NCBI GenBank assembly: GCA_023416895.1
Contig: JAEZGQ010000133.1
Location: 1 to 9,460 of the forward strand
Direction: 5' to 3'
Source of the DNA: Bacillota bacterium
GTDB lineage: Bacteria > Bacillota > Clostridia > Christensenellales > CAG-138
Length of the DNA: 9,460 bases
Positions 1-4,712 of this stretch are shown piece after piece. Position numbers and translations under genes: made by a program. Position 1 is the stretch's first letter; every line of letters starts with the position of its first letter. The notes below the pieces were generated by a model. It saw only the letters and a program-made list of their open reading frames with translations, had not been told where the DNA came from and made no database searches.

Positions 1-74
1 AGAAGAAGCACCGCGGCGTTGTATAGCGCCGCAAATGCCAAACGTTTTTTTAACGTTGCAGTAAATTTATCCAT
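1..74 (-). CDS. N-terminus of an unrecognised small protein, truncated by the window edge
   Basis: An ATG on the minus strand at 74-72 opens a frame that stays open to the window edge and gives 24 codons, beginning MDKFTATLKKRLAFAALYNA and continuing into a hydrophobic stretch. The start lies 5 nt after the stop of the XRE-type regulator upstream. A GGAGG inside the last codons of that gene lies 13 nt before this ATG, rather far but usable. Basic N-terminal residues followed by a hydrophobic run suggest a membrane protein. Small membrane proteins are often co-transcribed with short XRE repressors in Bacillota, and the spacing implies an operon here. Too little is visible to name a family. Confidence 0.6.
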   Translation of the reverse strand, partial: MDKFTATLKKRLAFAALYNAAVLL

Positions 75-79
75 AACAA

Positions 80-286
80 TTAAACATCCTCCACATCTGA
101 AAAATCAAAAATATCTTCAATGGTCAATTTAAAATATTGGGCGATCTTGTAGGCCAAAACAAGGGATGCGGTGTATTTTTCGCATTCCAGCGAAGTGATG
201 GTTTGCCTGGTTACGCCTACGGCCTGCGCAAGTTCTTCCTGCGAGATCCGATGCTTTTTACGAAGCTCCTGTATTTTTGTTTTCAA
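80..286 (-). CDS. Small XRE/Cro-type helix-turn-helix transcriptional regulator
   Basis: A 68-residue DNA-binding protein made almost entirely of one HTH_3 (Cro/C1) domain. Residues about 14-35, centred on QEELAQAVGVTRQTITSLE, form the helix-turn-helix, and the tail TIEDIFDFSD is typical of the short YozG/YgzD-like repressors of Bacillota. I start it at TTG 286-284 because a strong GGAGGTGA lies just upstream and family members begin at this KTKIQELR block. The frame also runs open to an ATG at 346, but that ATG lies upstream of the -10 element of the promoter, so it cannot be the start on that transcript. The gene is followed at once by a second small gene in the same direction. Three direct repeats overlapping its promoter suggest autorepression. 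The ligand or signal is unknown. Confidence 0.88.
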   Translation of the reverse strand: MKTKIQELRKKHRISQEELAQAVGVTRQTITSLECEKYTASLVLAYKIAQYFKLTIEDIFDFSDVEDV

Positions 287-315
287 AAGCTCACCTCCAA
301 CAATTGCAATGCGCG

Positions 316-371
316 CTTTGCATTTATAGTATAGTTTGCTTTGCATTTAATGTCAAGCGTACTTTGCATTT
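316..371 (-). repeat. Three phased direct repeats, probable repressor operator
   Basis: CTTTGCATTT (AAATGCAAAG on the transcribed strand) occurs at 316-325, 339-348 and 362-371, with identical 23-bp phasing. One copy lies just downstream of the -10, one inside the 17-bp spacer and one just upstream of the -35 of the regulator promoter. This is what an autoregulatory operator array would look like. That the adjacent XRE protein binds it is inference. Confidence 0.72.
328..356 (-). promoter_or_regulatory. Sigma-A type promoter of the XRE regulator
   Basis: On the minus strand TTGACA (356-351) is followed after 17 bp by TATACT (333-328), a near-perfect vegetative promoter. Transcription would begin near 321, giving a leader of about 35 nt before the TTG start. 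The element is interleaved with the three direct repeats. Confidence 0.85.
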
Positions 372-377
372 TCGCAC

Positions 378-411
378 AAAAAAAAGAAGCCGCTTTTTAT
401 AGCAGCCTCTT
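378..411 (-). terminator. Rho-independent terminator of the acetate transporter gene
   Basis: On the minus strand a 10-bp stem (arms 411-402 and 393-384, two G-U wobbles) with an 8-nt loop is followed by an uninterrupted T8 run ending at 378. It starts 22 nt after the transporter stop codon and separates that gene from the regulator promoter downstream. Confidence 0.85.
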
Positions 412-433
412 GTTAAATACGGATAGTATTCGC

Positions 434-997
434 TTACAGCGGAAAAACCTTTTTTCCAAATTCGTGATTGACGATCTGTGCGAGGCTATTGTAAATAGCG
501 CTCAGCCCGCAACCGATACCCACCCAGCCCGCAACGAGCTTAAGCGCGGCGCTGGCTGTAAAATCGGCAACGGAAAGCAGCAGAAACAATACGGTGAGCG
601 AAAGGAAAACAACCTGCGTGGCACGGTTGTGCTTGAGGGTGCCCACAAACATAAAAGCGGTAAAAATGCCCCAAAGAAGAAGATAGAAGCCCATGCTCGT
701 TTCGTCGGCCTTTGCGATGCCGTCAAAGGGGTTGACCCAAATAAGAACCAAAGACCACCAGAAGAGGCCGTATGCCGTAAACGCCGTTGCGCCGAAGGTA
801 TTGTTCTTTTTAAATTCCATGATGCCGGCCACGATTTGCGCAGCTCCGCCCAAGCAAAGGCCCATCGCAAGGATCACACCCGACAAAGGGATGATCGCGG
901 CATTGTGCAGGTTTAACAAAACCGTGGTCATGCCGAAGCCTAAAAGTCCAAGCGGCCCCGGGTTTGCGATTGTTGCGTTGTTCTGTGTTGCTGACAT
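434..997 (-). CDS. Acetate/succinate transporter, GPR1/FUN34/YaaH (SatP) family
   Basis: A 187-residue integral membrane protein. The family signature NPGPLGL is at residues 12-18, immediately before the first membrane segment, and six hydrophobic segments follow at about 15-32, 38-60, 68-88, 103-121, 126-144 and 150-172. Length and topology match bacterial SatP/YaaH proteins, which move acetate (and in some members succinate) across the cytoplasmic membrane and assemble into ring-shaped oligomers. I chose ATG 997-995 because GGAGG ends 5 nt before it; the in-frame ATG at 1009 overlaps that ribosome binding site. The gene stands alone with its own promoter and terminator. In a fermentative anaerobe the likely role is acetate uptake or release. 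Family assignment is firm, substrate is inferred. Confidence 0.9.
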   Translation of the reverse strand: MSATQNNATIANPGPLGLLGFGMTTVLLNLHNAAIIPLSGVILAMGLCLGGAAQIVAGIMEFKKNNTFGATAFTAYGLFWWSLVLIWVNPFDGIAKADETSMGFYLLLWGIFTAFMFVGTLKHNRATQVVFLSLTVLFLLLSVADFTASAALKLVAGWVGIGCGLSAIYNSLAQIVNHEFGKKVFPL

Positions 998-1027
998 ATA
1001 AACCTCCATATTTTATTCCCGCGAACA

Positions 1028-1056
1028 ATTATATGTGGTTGTGACAAATTGTGCAA
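1028..1056 (-). promoter_or_regulatory. Promoter of the acetate transporter gene
   Basis: Minus-strand TTGCAC (1056-1051), a 17-bp spacer and TATAAT (1033-1028). Transcription would start near 1021, leaving a leader of only about 24 nt before the ATG at 997. Confidence 0.75.
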
Positions 1057-1153
1057 TGAACAAACAAATATATTCAATAAAAATGTGTAGATAACGTGCG
1101 GTTTTCATAACATCTCGTAGTTTGCGGCACACTATAAGCCGGAGGACATAAAC

Positions 1154-2155
1154 ATGGAAATACGCTTTGATGCAGTGTATTACGAACCGGATGCACTCGG
1201 TTACGAACTCGGGCGGGAACTTAAAGCAAAATATCAAAACCTACCATGGCTGCCCATAGAAAGTCACAACCGCATCCCGGAACTTACGGCAGCAGGGAAC
1301 CGCGAATTTCAAAAACTGAAAAGGCATCTCATCATCGGCGTAAGAAAAACGCACCGCTATGTGCCAAACCATAAGGTTTCCGACTGGCTTGTACCCTACA
1401 CGTCTTCGGGCTGTTATGCTATGTGCCTTTATTGCTACCTCGTATGCAATTACAACAAATGCGCATACCTCCGGCTGTTTGTAAACCGCGAGCAGATGCT
1501 TGAGCAGCTTTTAAAAAAAGATGCAGCCGCTGTTTATCCGCAAACGTTTGAAATCGGCAGCAACAGCGATTTGGTGTTGGAAAACACAATCACCAACAAC
1601 TTACGCTTTACGATTGAGCGTTTTTCGCGCGAAGGGCGAGGCAAGCTCACGTTCCCGACCAAGTTCGATATGGTAGAACCGCTGTTGAACCTGGAACATA
1701 GGGGAAAAGTGATTTTTCGCATGAGCGTGAACCCTCAGGAAGTCATACGCCGCGTAGAATTCGGAACCTCATCCTTAAGCGCGCGGATTCGCGCATTAAA
1801 TAAGGTGGCGCAGGCCGGATACCCCGTTGGGCTTTTGATCGCACCCGTAATTTTGCTGCCGGAATGGAAGCGGCTATACGGAGAACTGATTGAACAGCTA
1901 TCGGACGAACTAAGTGAAAAGGTTGCGCAATCCGGGTTTCTTGAAATTATCCTCATGACGTACAGCTATGTGCAAAACGCCATCAACACCGAGGCGTTTC
2001 CCAACGCCGTAGAGCTTTTTGATCGGCAAACCATGACGGGACGCGGACGAGGCAAATACTGCTACCGTAACGATGTACGCACGGAGGCTGAAGCTTTTTT
2101 GCGAGAGAAGCTGGCGCAGAAATTGGGGAATATGCCGATTTTGTATATTTCATAA
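1154..2155 (+). CDS. splB: Spore photoproduct lyase (radical SAM DNA repair enzyme), clostridial type
   Basis: A 333-residue radical SAM protein that should repair the thymine dimer 5-thyminyl-5,6-dihydrothymine formed in UV-irradiated spore DNA, acting at germination. The [4Fe-4S]/SAM motif CxxxCxxC is C87-C91-C94. Y93 and Y95 match the tyrosines proposed to carry the radical in Bacillus SPL. The blocks FVNREQML, TFPTKFDMV, MSVNPQEVI and GRGKYCYR align with FVN, FVTKF, FSIN and GIGKY of the Bacillus enzyme, and the length fits (about 340). The Bacillus block EAACTSD, whose cysteine (Cys141) donates a hydrogen atom, reads EIGSNSD here, so Ser136 replaces it. Extra cysteines occur at C98, C103 and C303. 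GGAGGA at 1141-1146 lies 7 nt before the ATG. I could not find a convincing sigma-G promoter in the 150 bp upstream. The gene is monocistronic. Confidence 0.88.
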   Translation: MEIRFDAVYYEPDALGYELGRELKAKYQNLPWLPIESHNRIPELTAAGNREFQKLKRHLIIGVRKTHRYVPNHKVSDWLVPYTSSGCYAMCLYCYLVCNYNKCAYLRLFVNREQMLEQLLKKDAAAVYPQTFEIGSNSDLVLENTITNNLRFTIERFSREGRGKLTFPTKFDMVEPLLNLEHRGKVIFRMSVNPQEVIRRVEFGTSSLSARIRALNKVAQAGYPVGLLIAPVILLPEWKRLYGELIEQLSDELSEKVAQSGFLEIILMTYSYVQNAINTEAFPNAVELFDRQTMTGRGRGKYCYRNDVRTEAEAFLREKLAQKLGNMPILYIS

Positions 2156-2207
2156 CGAAATGATTCCTTGCAGTTGCTGCGAAAACCGATAAAACCCAAG
2201 CAATGCA

Positions 2208-2239
2208 AAAGACCGCCGATTGTTATCGACGGTCTTTTT
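2208..2239. terminator. Bidirectional terminator between the lyase gene and tRNA-Pro(CGG)
   Basis: A 12-bp stem with one C-A mismatch (arms 2208-2219 and 2226-2237) and a 6-nt loop is followed by a T run on the plus strand and preceded by an A run, giving T4 on the minus strand. It sits between two convergent units and can end both transcripts. Confidence 0.85.
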
Positions 2240-2240
2240 G

Positions 2241-2317
2241 TGGTCGGGGCGACTGGATTTGAACCAGCGGCCTTTTGGTCCCGAACCAAACGCGCTACCA
2301 AGCTGCGCTACGCCCCG
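2241..2317 (-). tRNA. tRNA-Pro(CGG)
   Basis: 77 nt including an encoded CCA. The acceptor stem CGGGGCG pairs fully with CGCCCCG, with C1-G72 as usual for proline tRNAs. The anticodon loop is TTCGGGA, anticodon CGG, reading CCG. The T loop is TTCAAAT. It follows tRNA-Thr(CGT) with only 2 nt between the genes and is last in this two-gene unit. Confidence 0.96.
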
Positions 2318-2319
2318 AT

Positions 2320-2394
2320 TGGAGCCAATGTGGGGGCTCGAACCCCAAACCTGCGCATTACGAATGCGCTGCTCTACCATTGAGCTACATTGGC
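2320..2394 (-). tRNA. tRNA-Thr(CGT)
   Basis: 75 nt including encoded CCA and discriminator T. Acceptor GCCAATG pairs with CATTGGC. The anticodon stem GCGCA/TGCGC encloses loop TTCGTAA, anticodon CGT, reading ACG. It is first in the two-gene unit, about 27 nt downstream of the -10 element. Confidence 0.96.
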
Positions 2395-2421
2395 TTGCGC
2401 TTTCCGCGCTGACAGTTTTAA

Positions 2422-2450
2422 ATTATAGCACAACTCTTTTTATCTGTCAC
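2422..2450 (-). promoter_or_regulatory. Promoter of the tRNA-Thr/tRNA-Pro unit
   Basis: Minus-strand GTGACA (2450-2445), a 17-bp spacer and TATAAT (2427-2422). The rest of the 112-bp gap between tRNA-Thr and mntP shows no further gene, and no clear terminator is visible downstream of mntP. Confidence 0.8.
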
Positions 2451-2506
2451 GCGTTTTTTGCCATGCATTCACTTTTTTGCGATGCAGCGAAAAGACAGGG
2501 GAGTTG

Positions 2507-3070
2507 TCACGCAAAAAGGTGTTCCAGTAGAATTTTCAACCCGATGAGCGTAAGGATAATTCCTCCCAAAAGCTCCGCGTTTTTGCCGAACATACAGCCA
2601 AGGCGGTTTCCCATTTTAACGCCGAGCGCCGAAAGGAGAAAGGCGACAAGGCCTACAATGATCGAAGTCGTCCAAATAAAATCGCCCGTCACAGCGAGGC
2701 CAACGCCTGCCGCAAGCGCATCTATACTTGTAGCAAACGCCATAACGAGGAGGTTTTGCATCAAAAACGGATTGACCGGCACGGCGGCATTCTCCTTGCA
2801 ACGCCGTGATTCTATGATCATGCGGATGCCGATAAACGCAAGCAACGCGAAGGCGATGTAGTGGTGTGCAGCACTTACATAACCGCTCACCCCTGCACCC
2901 AAAACCCAGCCCAAAAGAAGCATTGCGCATTGAAACAGGCCAAACATCGCGGCAAGCCGTAACGTGTCGCCACGCTTTGGCTTTTTTACGGCAACCCCGC
3001 TTGATACCGCAACGGCCATGGCATCCATCGCGAGAGCGAGGGCAATCAAAAGGCTGGAGAGCAGTTCCAT
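2507..3070 (-). CDS. mntP: Putative manganese efflux pump MntP (YebN/DUF204 family)
   Basis: A 187-residue, very hydrophobic protein with six membrane segments and the MntP length (about 188). The two repeated half-motifs carry the conserved acidic residues: D16 in LALAMDAMAV and D117 in ATSIDALAAG, matching the aspartates known to be needed for Mn2+ export in Escherichia coli MntP. It should expel excess Mn2+ through the cytoplasmic membrane. I chose ATG 3070-3068, with GAGGG 4 nt upstream. The open frame extends to an ATG at 3148, but that lies upstream of the putative -10 at 3125-3130 and the added residues do not resemble the family. No yybP-ykoY manganese riboswitch could be recognised in the roughly 50-nt leader, so the usual manganese control is not evident. 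Confidence 0.9.
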   Translation of the reverse strand: MELLSSLLIALALAMDAMAVAVSSGVAVKKPKRGDTLRLAAMFGLFQCAMLLLGWVLGAGVSGYVSAAHHYIAFALLAFIGIRMIIESRRCKENAAVPVNPFLMQNLLVMAFATSIDALAAGVGLAVTGDFIWTTSIIVGLVAFLLSALGVKMGNRLGCMFGKNAELLGGIILTLIGLKILLEHLFA

Positions 3071-3094
3071 ACATCCCTCGAACGGCCTGATTGT

Positions 3095-3112
3095 GCGGCA
3101 AACCATTGCCGC
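3095..3112 (-). promoter_or_regulatory. Leader hairpin upstream of mntP
   Basis: A perfect 7-bp inverted repeat, GCGGCAA/TTGCCGC with a 4-nt loop, lies in the mntP 5' leader, 24 bp before the start codon. It lacks a T run, so it is not a terminator. A role is unproven. Confidence 0.4.
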
Positions 3113-3124
3113 GCCTGCCGGTCT

Positions 3125-3130
3125 ATTATA
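3125..3130 (-). promoter_or_regulatory. Possible -10 element for mntP
   Basis: Minus-strand TATAAT at 3130-3125 lies 55 bp before the mntP start. No good -35 is found at 16-18 bp (the hexamer there is ATCGAA), so this promoter would be weak or activator dependent. Alternatively mntP is read through from the Nudix gene 110 bp upstream, as no terminator is visible between them. Confidence 0.4.
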
Positions 3131-3180
3131 GGATATTTGGAACGTCATTCGATTACGACAAGCAATTTGTGCACTTACCG

Positions 3181-3696
3181 TTACAAAGCCGATTCCTTTG
3201 GAACAAACATTTCAAACAGCAAAGAAATAAAGCCTGAGCGGTGGGGAACAAACCTTTCTTGTGCGATCATTTCAAGGATTTCATCCTTATGCGCCCATGC
3301 GACTGCCTGAACTTCTTCTTCCTGAAGTTTCAGCAAAGGAAGATCAACCTCTCGCTCCAGAAGATAATAGTCGTCAAACCCGTTCGGAAAGTTGATGGTA
3401 AGGTATGGCCGAAGCGCGGAAAAATCCGTCGCATAGCCGATCTCTTCAAACAGCTCACGCTGCGCCGCCTGTGCACTCGTTTCGCCCGCAAGCGCACTTC
3501 CGCCCGCAGTAACGTCCCAAAGATTCGGCCAGCCGTGCTTAAAAGCGTTGCGCTGCTGAATGAGCATTTGGCCTTTGTGATTAAAAAGGCATATATGCAC
3601 GACCATGTGATACCCGCCTTCGGGTAGCGGCTTTCCTCGCTCTGCGGTTTTACCGGTAAGCAGGCGATTTTTGTCGTAAACATCCCACAACTCCAT
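3181..3696 (-). CDS. Nudix hydrolase, isopentenyl-diphosphate-isomerase-like subgroup
   Basis: A 171-residue cytosolic protein. A complete Nudix box GX5EX7REUXEEXGU spans residues 66-88: G66, E72, R80-E81-L82, E84-E85 and G87, so the divalent-metal site that cleaves nucleoside-diphosphate-X substrates is intact. The N-terminus MELWDVYDKNRLLTG and the block GGYHMVVHICLFN resemble the YfcD/IPP-isomerase-like Nudix group, whose substrates are largely unknown, so no specific reaction is claimed. I chose the ATG at 3696-3694 because AAAGGA lies 7 nt upstream; the ATG two codons earlier is too close to it. The frame is open far upstream into the tRNA genes, but that extension is tRNA sequence. mntP follows 110 bp downstream. 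No promoter is obvious between this gene and the tRNA operon. Confidence 0.88.
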   Translation of the reverse strand: MELWDVYDKNRLLTGKTAERGKPLPEGGYHMVVHICLFNHKGQMLIQQRNAFKHGWPNLWDVTAGGSALAGETSAQAAQRELFEEIGYATDFSALRPYLTINFPNGFDDYYLLEREVDLPLLKLQEEEVQAVAWAHKDEILEMIAQERFVPHRSGFISLLFEMFVPKESAL

Positions 3697-3759
3697 AAGC
3701 ATATCCTTTCGTTTTACGGCGCGTTTGGCAGCATAGAGAAGAGAAGCGGGGGAATAACG

Positions 3760-3791
3760 AATCAGCACCCATGTAAACATGGGTGCTGATT
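3760..3791 (-). repeat. Perfect 15-bp inverted repeat at the 3' end of the tRNA operon
   Basis: Arms 3760-3774 and 3777-3791 are exact complements with 2 nt between them. The first transcribed base of the stem is the terminal A of the tRNA-Leu CCA. The position suggests a terminator or processing hairpin for the tRNA operon, but the bases that follow are TCGTTATTCC, not a T run, so efficient intrinsic termination is doubtful. Confidence 0.7.
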
Positions 3792-3877
3792 GGTGCGGGA
3801 AACAGGACTTGAACCTGCATGAAGTCGCCCTCACACGGACCTGAACCGTGCGCGTCTGCCAATTCCGCCATTCCCGC
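3791..3877 (-). tRNA. tRNA-Leu(CAG)
   Basis: 87 nt including encoded CCA, with the long variable arm of class II tRNAs. Acceptor GCGGGAA pairs with TTCCCGC. The anticodon stem CACGG/CCGTG encloses loop TTCAGGT, anticodon CAG, reading CTG. It is the last gene of the eight-tRNA operon. Confidence 0.96.
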
Positions 3878-3888
3878 GAAAAAAAAAG

Positions 3889-3973
<85 letters not shown>

Positions 3974-3988
3974 ACGTTGATGTATCAA

Positions 3989-4064
3989 TGGAGCTGGCGA
4001 TGGGACTCGAACCCGCAACCTGCTGATTACAAATCAGCTGCTCTGCCAATTGAGCTACACCAGC
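3989..4064 (-). tRNA. tRNA-Thr(TGT)
   Basis: 76 nt including encoded CCA, discriminator T. Acceptor GCTGGTG pairs with CGCCAGC. Stem GCTGA/TCAGC encloses loop TTTGTAA, anticodon TGT, reading ACA and, by wobble, other Thr codons. Confidence 0.97.
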
Positions 4065-4078
4065 AAACACTGTATATT

Positions 4079-4154
4079 TGGTGCCTCAGAGTGGAGTTGA
4101 ACCACCGACACAGGGATTTTCAGTCCCTTGCTCTACCAGCTGAGCTACCGAGGC
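4079..4154 (-). tRNA. tRNA-Phe(GAA)
   Basis: 76 nt including encoded CCA. Acceptor GCCTCGG pairs with CTGAGGC (one G-T wobble). Stem AGGGA/TCCCT encloses loop CTGAAAA, anticodon GAA. A36-A37 makes it an expected MiaA/MiaB substrate. Confidence 0.97.
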
Positions 4155-4158
4155 ATAT

Positions 4159-4235
4159 TGGCGACCCGGAGGGGGCTCGAACCCCTGACCTCCAGCGTGA
4201 CAGGCTGGCATTCTAACCAACTGAACTACCGGGCC
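4159..4235 (-). tRNA. tRNA-Asp(GTC)
   Basis: 77 nt including encoded CCA, discriminator G as expected for aspartate. Acceptor GGCCCGG pairs with CCGGGTC (one G-T). Stem CCAGC/GCTGG encloses loop CTGTCAC, anticodon GTC. Confidence 0.97.
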
Positions 4236-4267
4236 GCGTTTACCATGTTGAAAAGGTACAGTTTGTT

Positions 4268-4344
4268 TGGTGGGCCTTCAGGGACTCGAACCCCGGACCA
4301 ATCGGTTATGAGCCGACCGCTCTGACCAACTGAGCTAAAGGCCC
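4268..4344 (-). tRNA. tRNA with CAT anticodon (elongator Met or Ile2)
   Basis: 77 nt including encoded CCA. Acceptor GGGCCTT pairs with AAGGCCC. Stem GTCGG/CCGAT (one G-T) encloses loop CTCATAA, anticodon CAT. It is not the initiator, because the anticodon stem lacks three consecutive G-C pairs next to the loop and position 1 pairs normally. Elongator methionine and lysidine-modified isoleucine (AUA-reading) tRNAs share this anticodon. C4-G69 and C5-G68 would be compatible with Ile2, but I cannot decide from this gene alone. Confidence 0.93.
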
Positions 4345-4372
4345 TGAAATCCAACACCCAAACGGGGGAAAG

Positions 4373-4447
4373 TGGTGACCCCTAGGAGACTCGAACTCCT
4401 GTTACCGCCGTGAAAGGGCGGTGTCTTAACCGCTTGACCAAGGGGCC
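4373..4447 (-). tRNA. tRNA-Glu(TTC)
   Basis: 75 nt including encoded CCA. Acceptor GGCCCCT pairs with AGGGGTC (one G-T). Stem CCGCC/GGCGG encloses loop CTTTCAC, anticodon TTC, reading GAA and GAG. Confidence 0.97.
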
Positions 4448-4457
4448 TTAATAAATT

Positions 4458-4534
4458 TGGTCGGGGTGAAGGGATTTGAACCCCCGGCCCCATGCTCCCA
4501 AAGCACGTGCGCTACCGAACTGCGCTACACCCCG
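4458..4534 (-). tRNA. tRNA-Pro(TGG)
   Basis: 77 nt including encoded CCA. Acceptor CGGGGTG pairs with CACCCCG. Stem CGTGC/GCATG encloses loop TTTGGGA, anticodon TGG. It is the first gene of the eight-tRNA operon and shares much of its sequence with the tRNA-Pro(CGG) at 2241-2317. Confidence 0.97.
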
Positions 4535-4562
4535 TTTGCATTCGCTTGAAGCGACGCTTAAT

Positions 4563-4591
4563 AATATACCGCATCGAGATTGTGTTGTCAA
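4563..4591 (-). promoter_or_regulatory. Promoter of the eight-gene tRNA operon
   Basis: Minus-strand TTGACA (4591-4586), a 17-bp spacer and TATATT (4568-4563). Transcription would start near 4556, leaving a leader of about 20 nt before tRNA-Pro that contains a short TCGCTT/AAGCGA self-complementary stretch. Confidence 0.85.
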
Positions 4592-4642
4592 CACGTCTTT
4601 GTCGAAAAAATTATATTGCAATTTCACAAAGTTCTGTCCGGC

Positions 4643-4671
4643 TTGCGTCAGGGATGCGAAGCATATATAAT
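4643..4671 (+). promoter_or_regulatory. Promoter of the miaB-mutSL operon
   Basis: TTGCGT (4643-4648), a 17-bp spacer and TATAAT (4666-4671). The transcript would begin near 4678, giving a leader of about 35 nt. The only other promoter I see in this intergenic region is the divergent tRNA one. Confidence 0.7.
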
Positions 4672-4676
4672 TAAGA

Positions 4677-4695
4677 TATGCTTAGAAAAAGCATA
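4677..4695 (+). promoter_or_regulatory. Stem-loop at the predicted 5' end of the miaB transcript
   Basis: Perfect 7-bp arms, TATGCTT and AAGCATA, with loop AGAAA. The stem begins at about the predicted first nucleotide of the mRNA and ends 6 nt before the AGGGGAG ribosome binding site. A 5'-terminal hairpin of this sort could protect the message; this is inference. Confidence 0.45.
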
Positions 4696-4712
4696 AAGCA
4701 AGGGGAGTTTTG

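Noticed and set aside
341..916. 191-residue plus-strand frame antisense to the acetate transporter
   Set aside because: Its composition is highly charged and low in hydrophobic pattern, as expected for the complement of a membrane protein, and it crosses the terminator at 378-411.
1041..1058. TTGTGACAAATTGTGCAA near the transporter promoter as a Rex or FNR/CRP operator
   Set aside because: The two halves are direct TTGTG repeats, not the inverted TTGTGA/TCACAA arms required, so only chance similarity is supported.
1084..1134. Sigma-G promoter for splB, with CATAACA at 1106 or CACACTA at 1128 as the -10
   Set aside because: Neither has a matching -35 at the right spacing, and the second would place the start inside the ribosome binding site.
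2168..2861. Plus-strand frames over the tRNA-Pro/Thr unit and mntP
   Set aside because: They run antisense over two tRNAs and through a clearly recognised membrane protein gene, with no ribosome binding site or protein resemblance.
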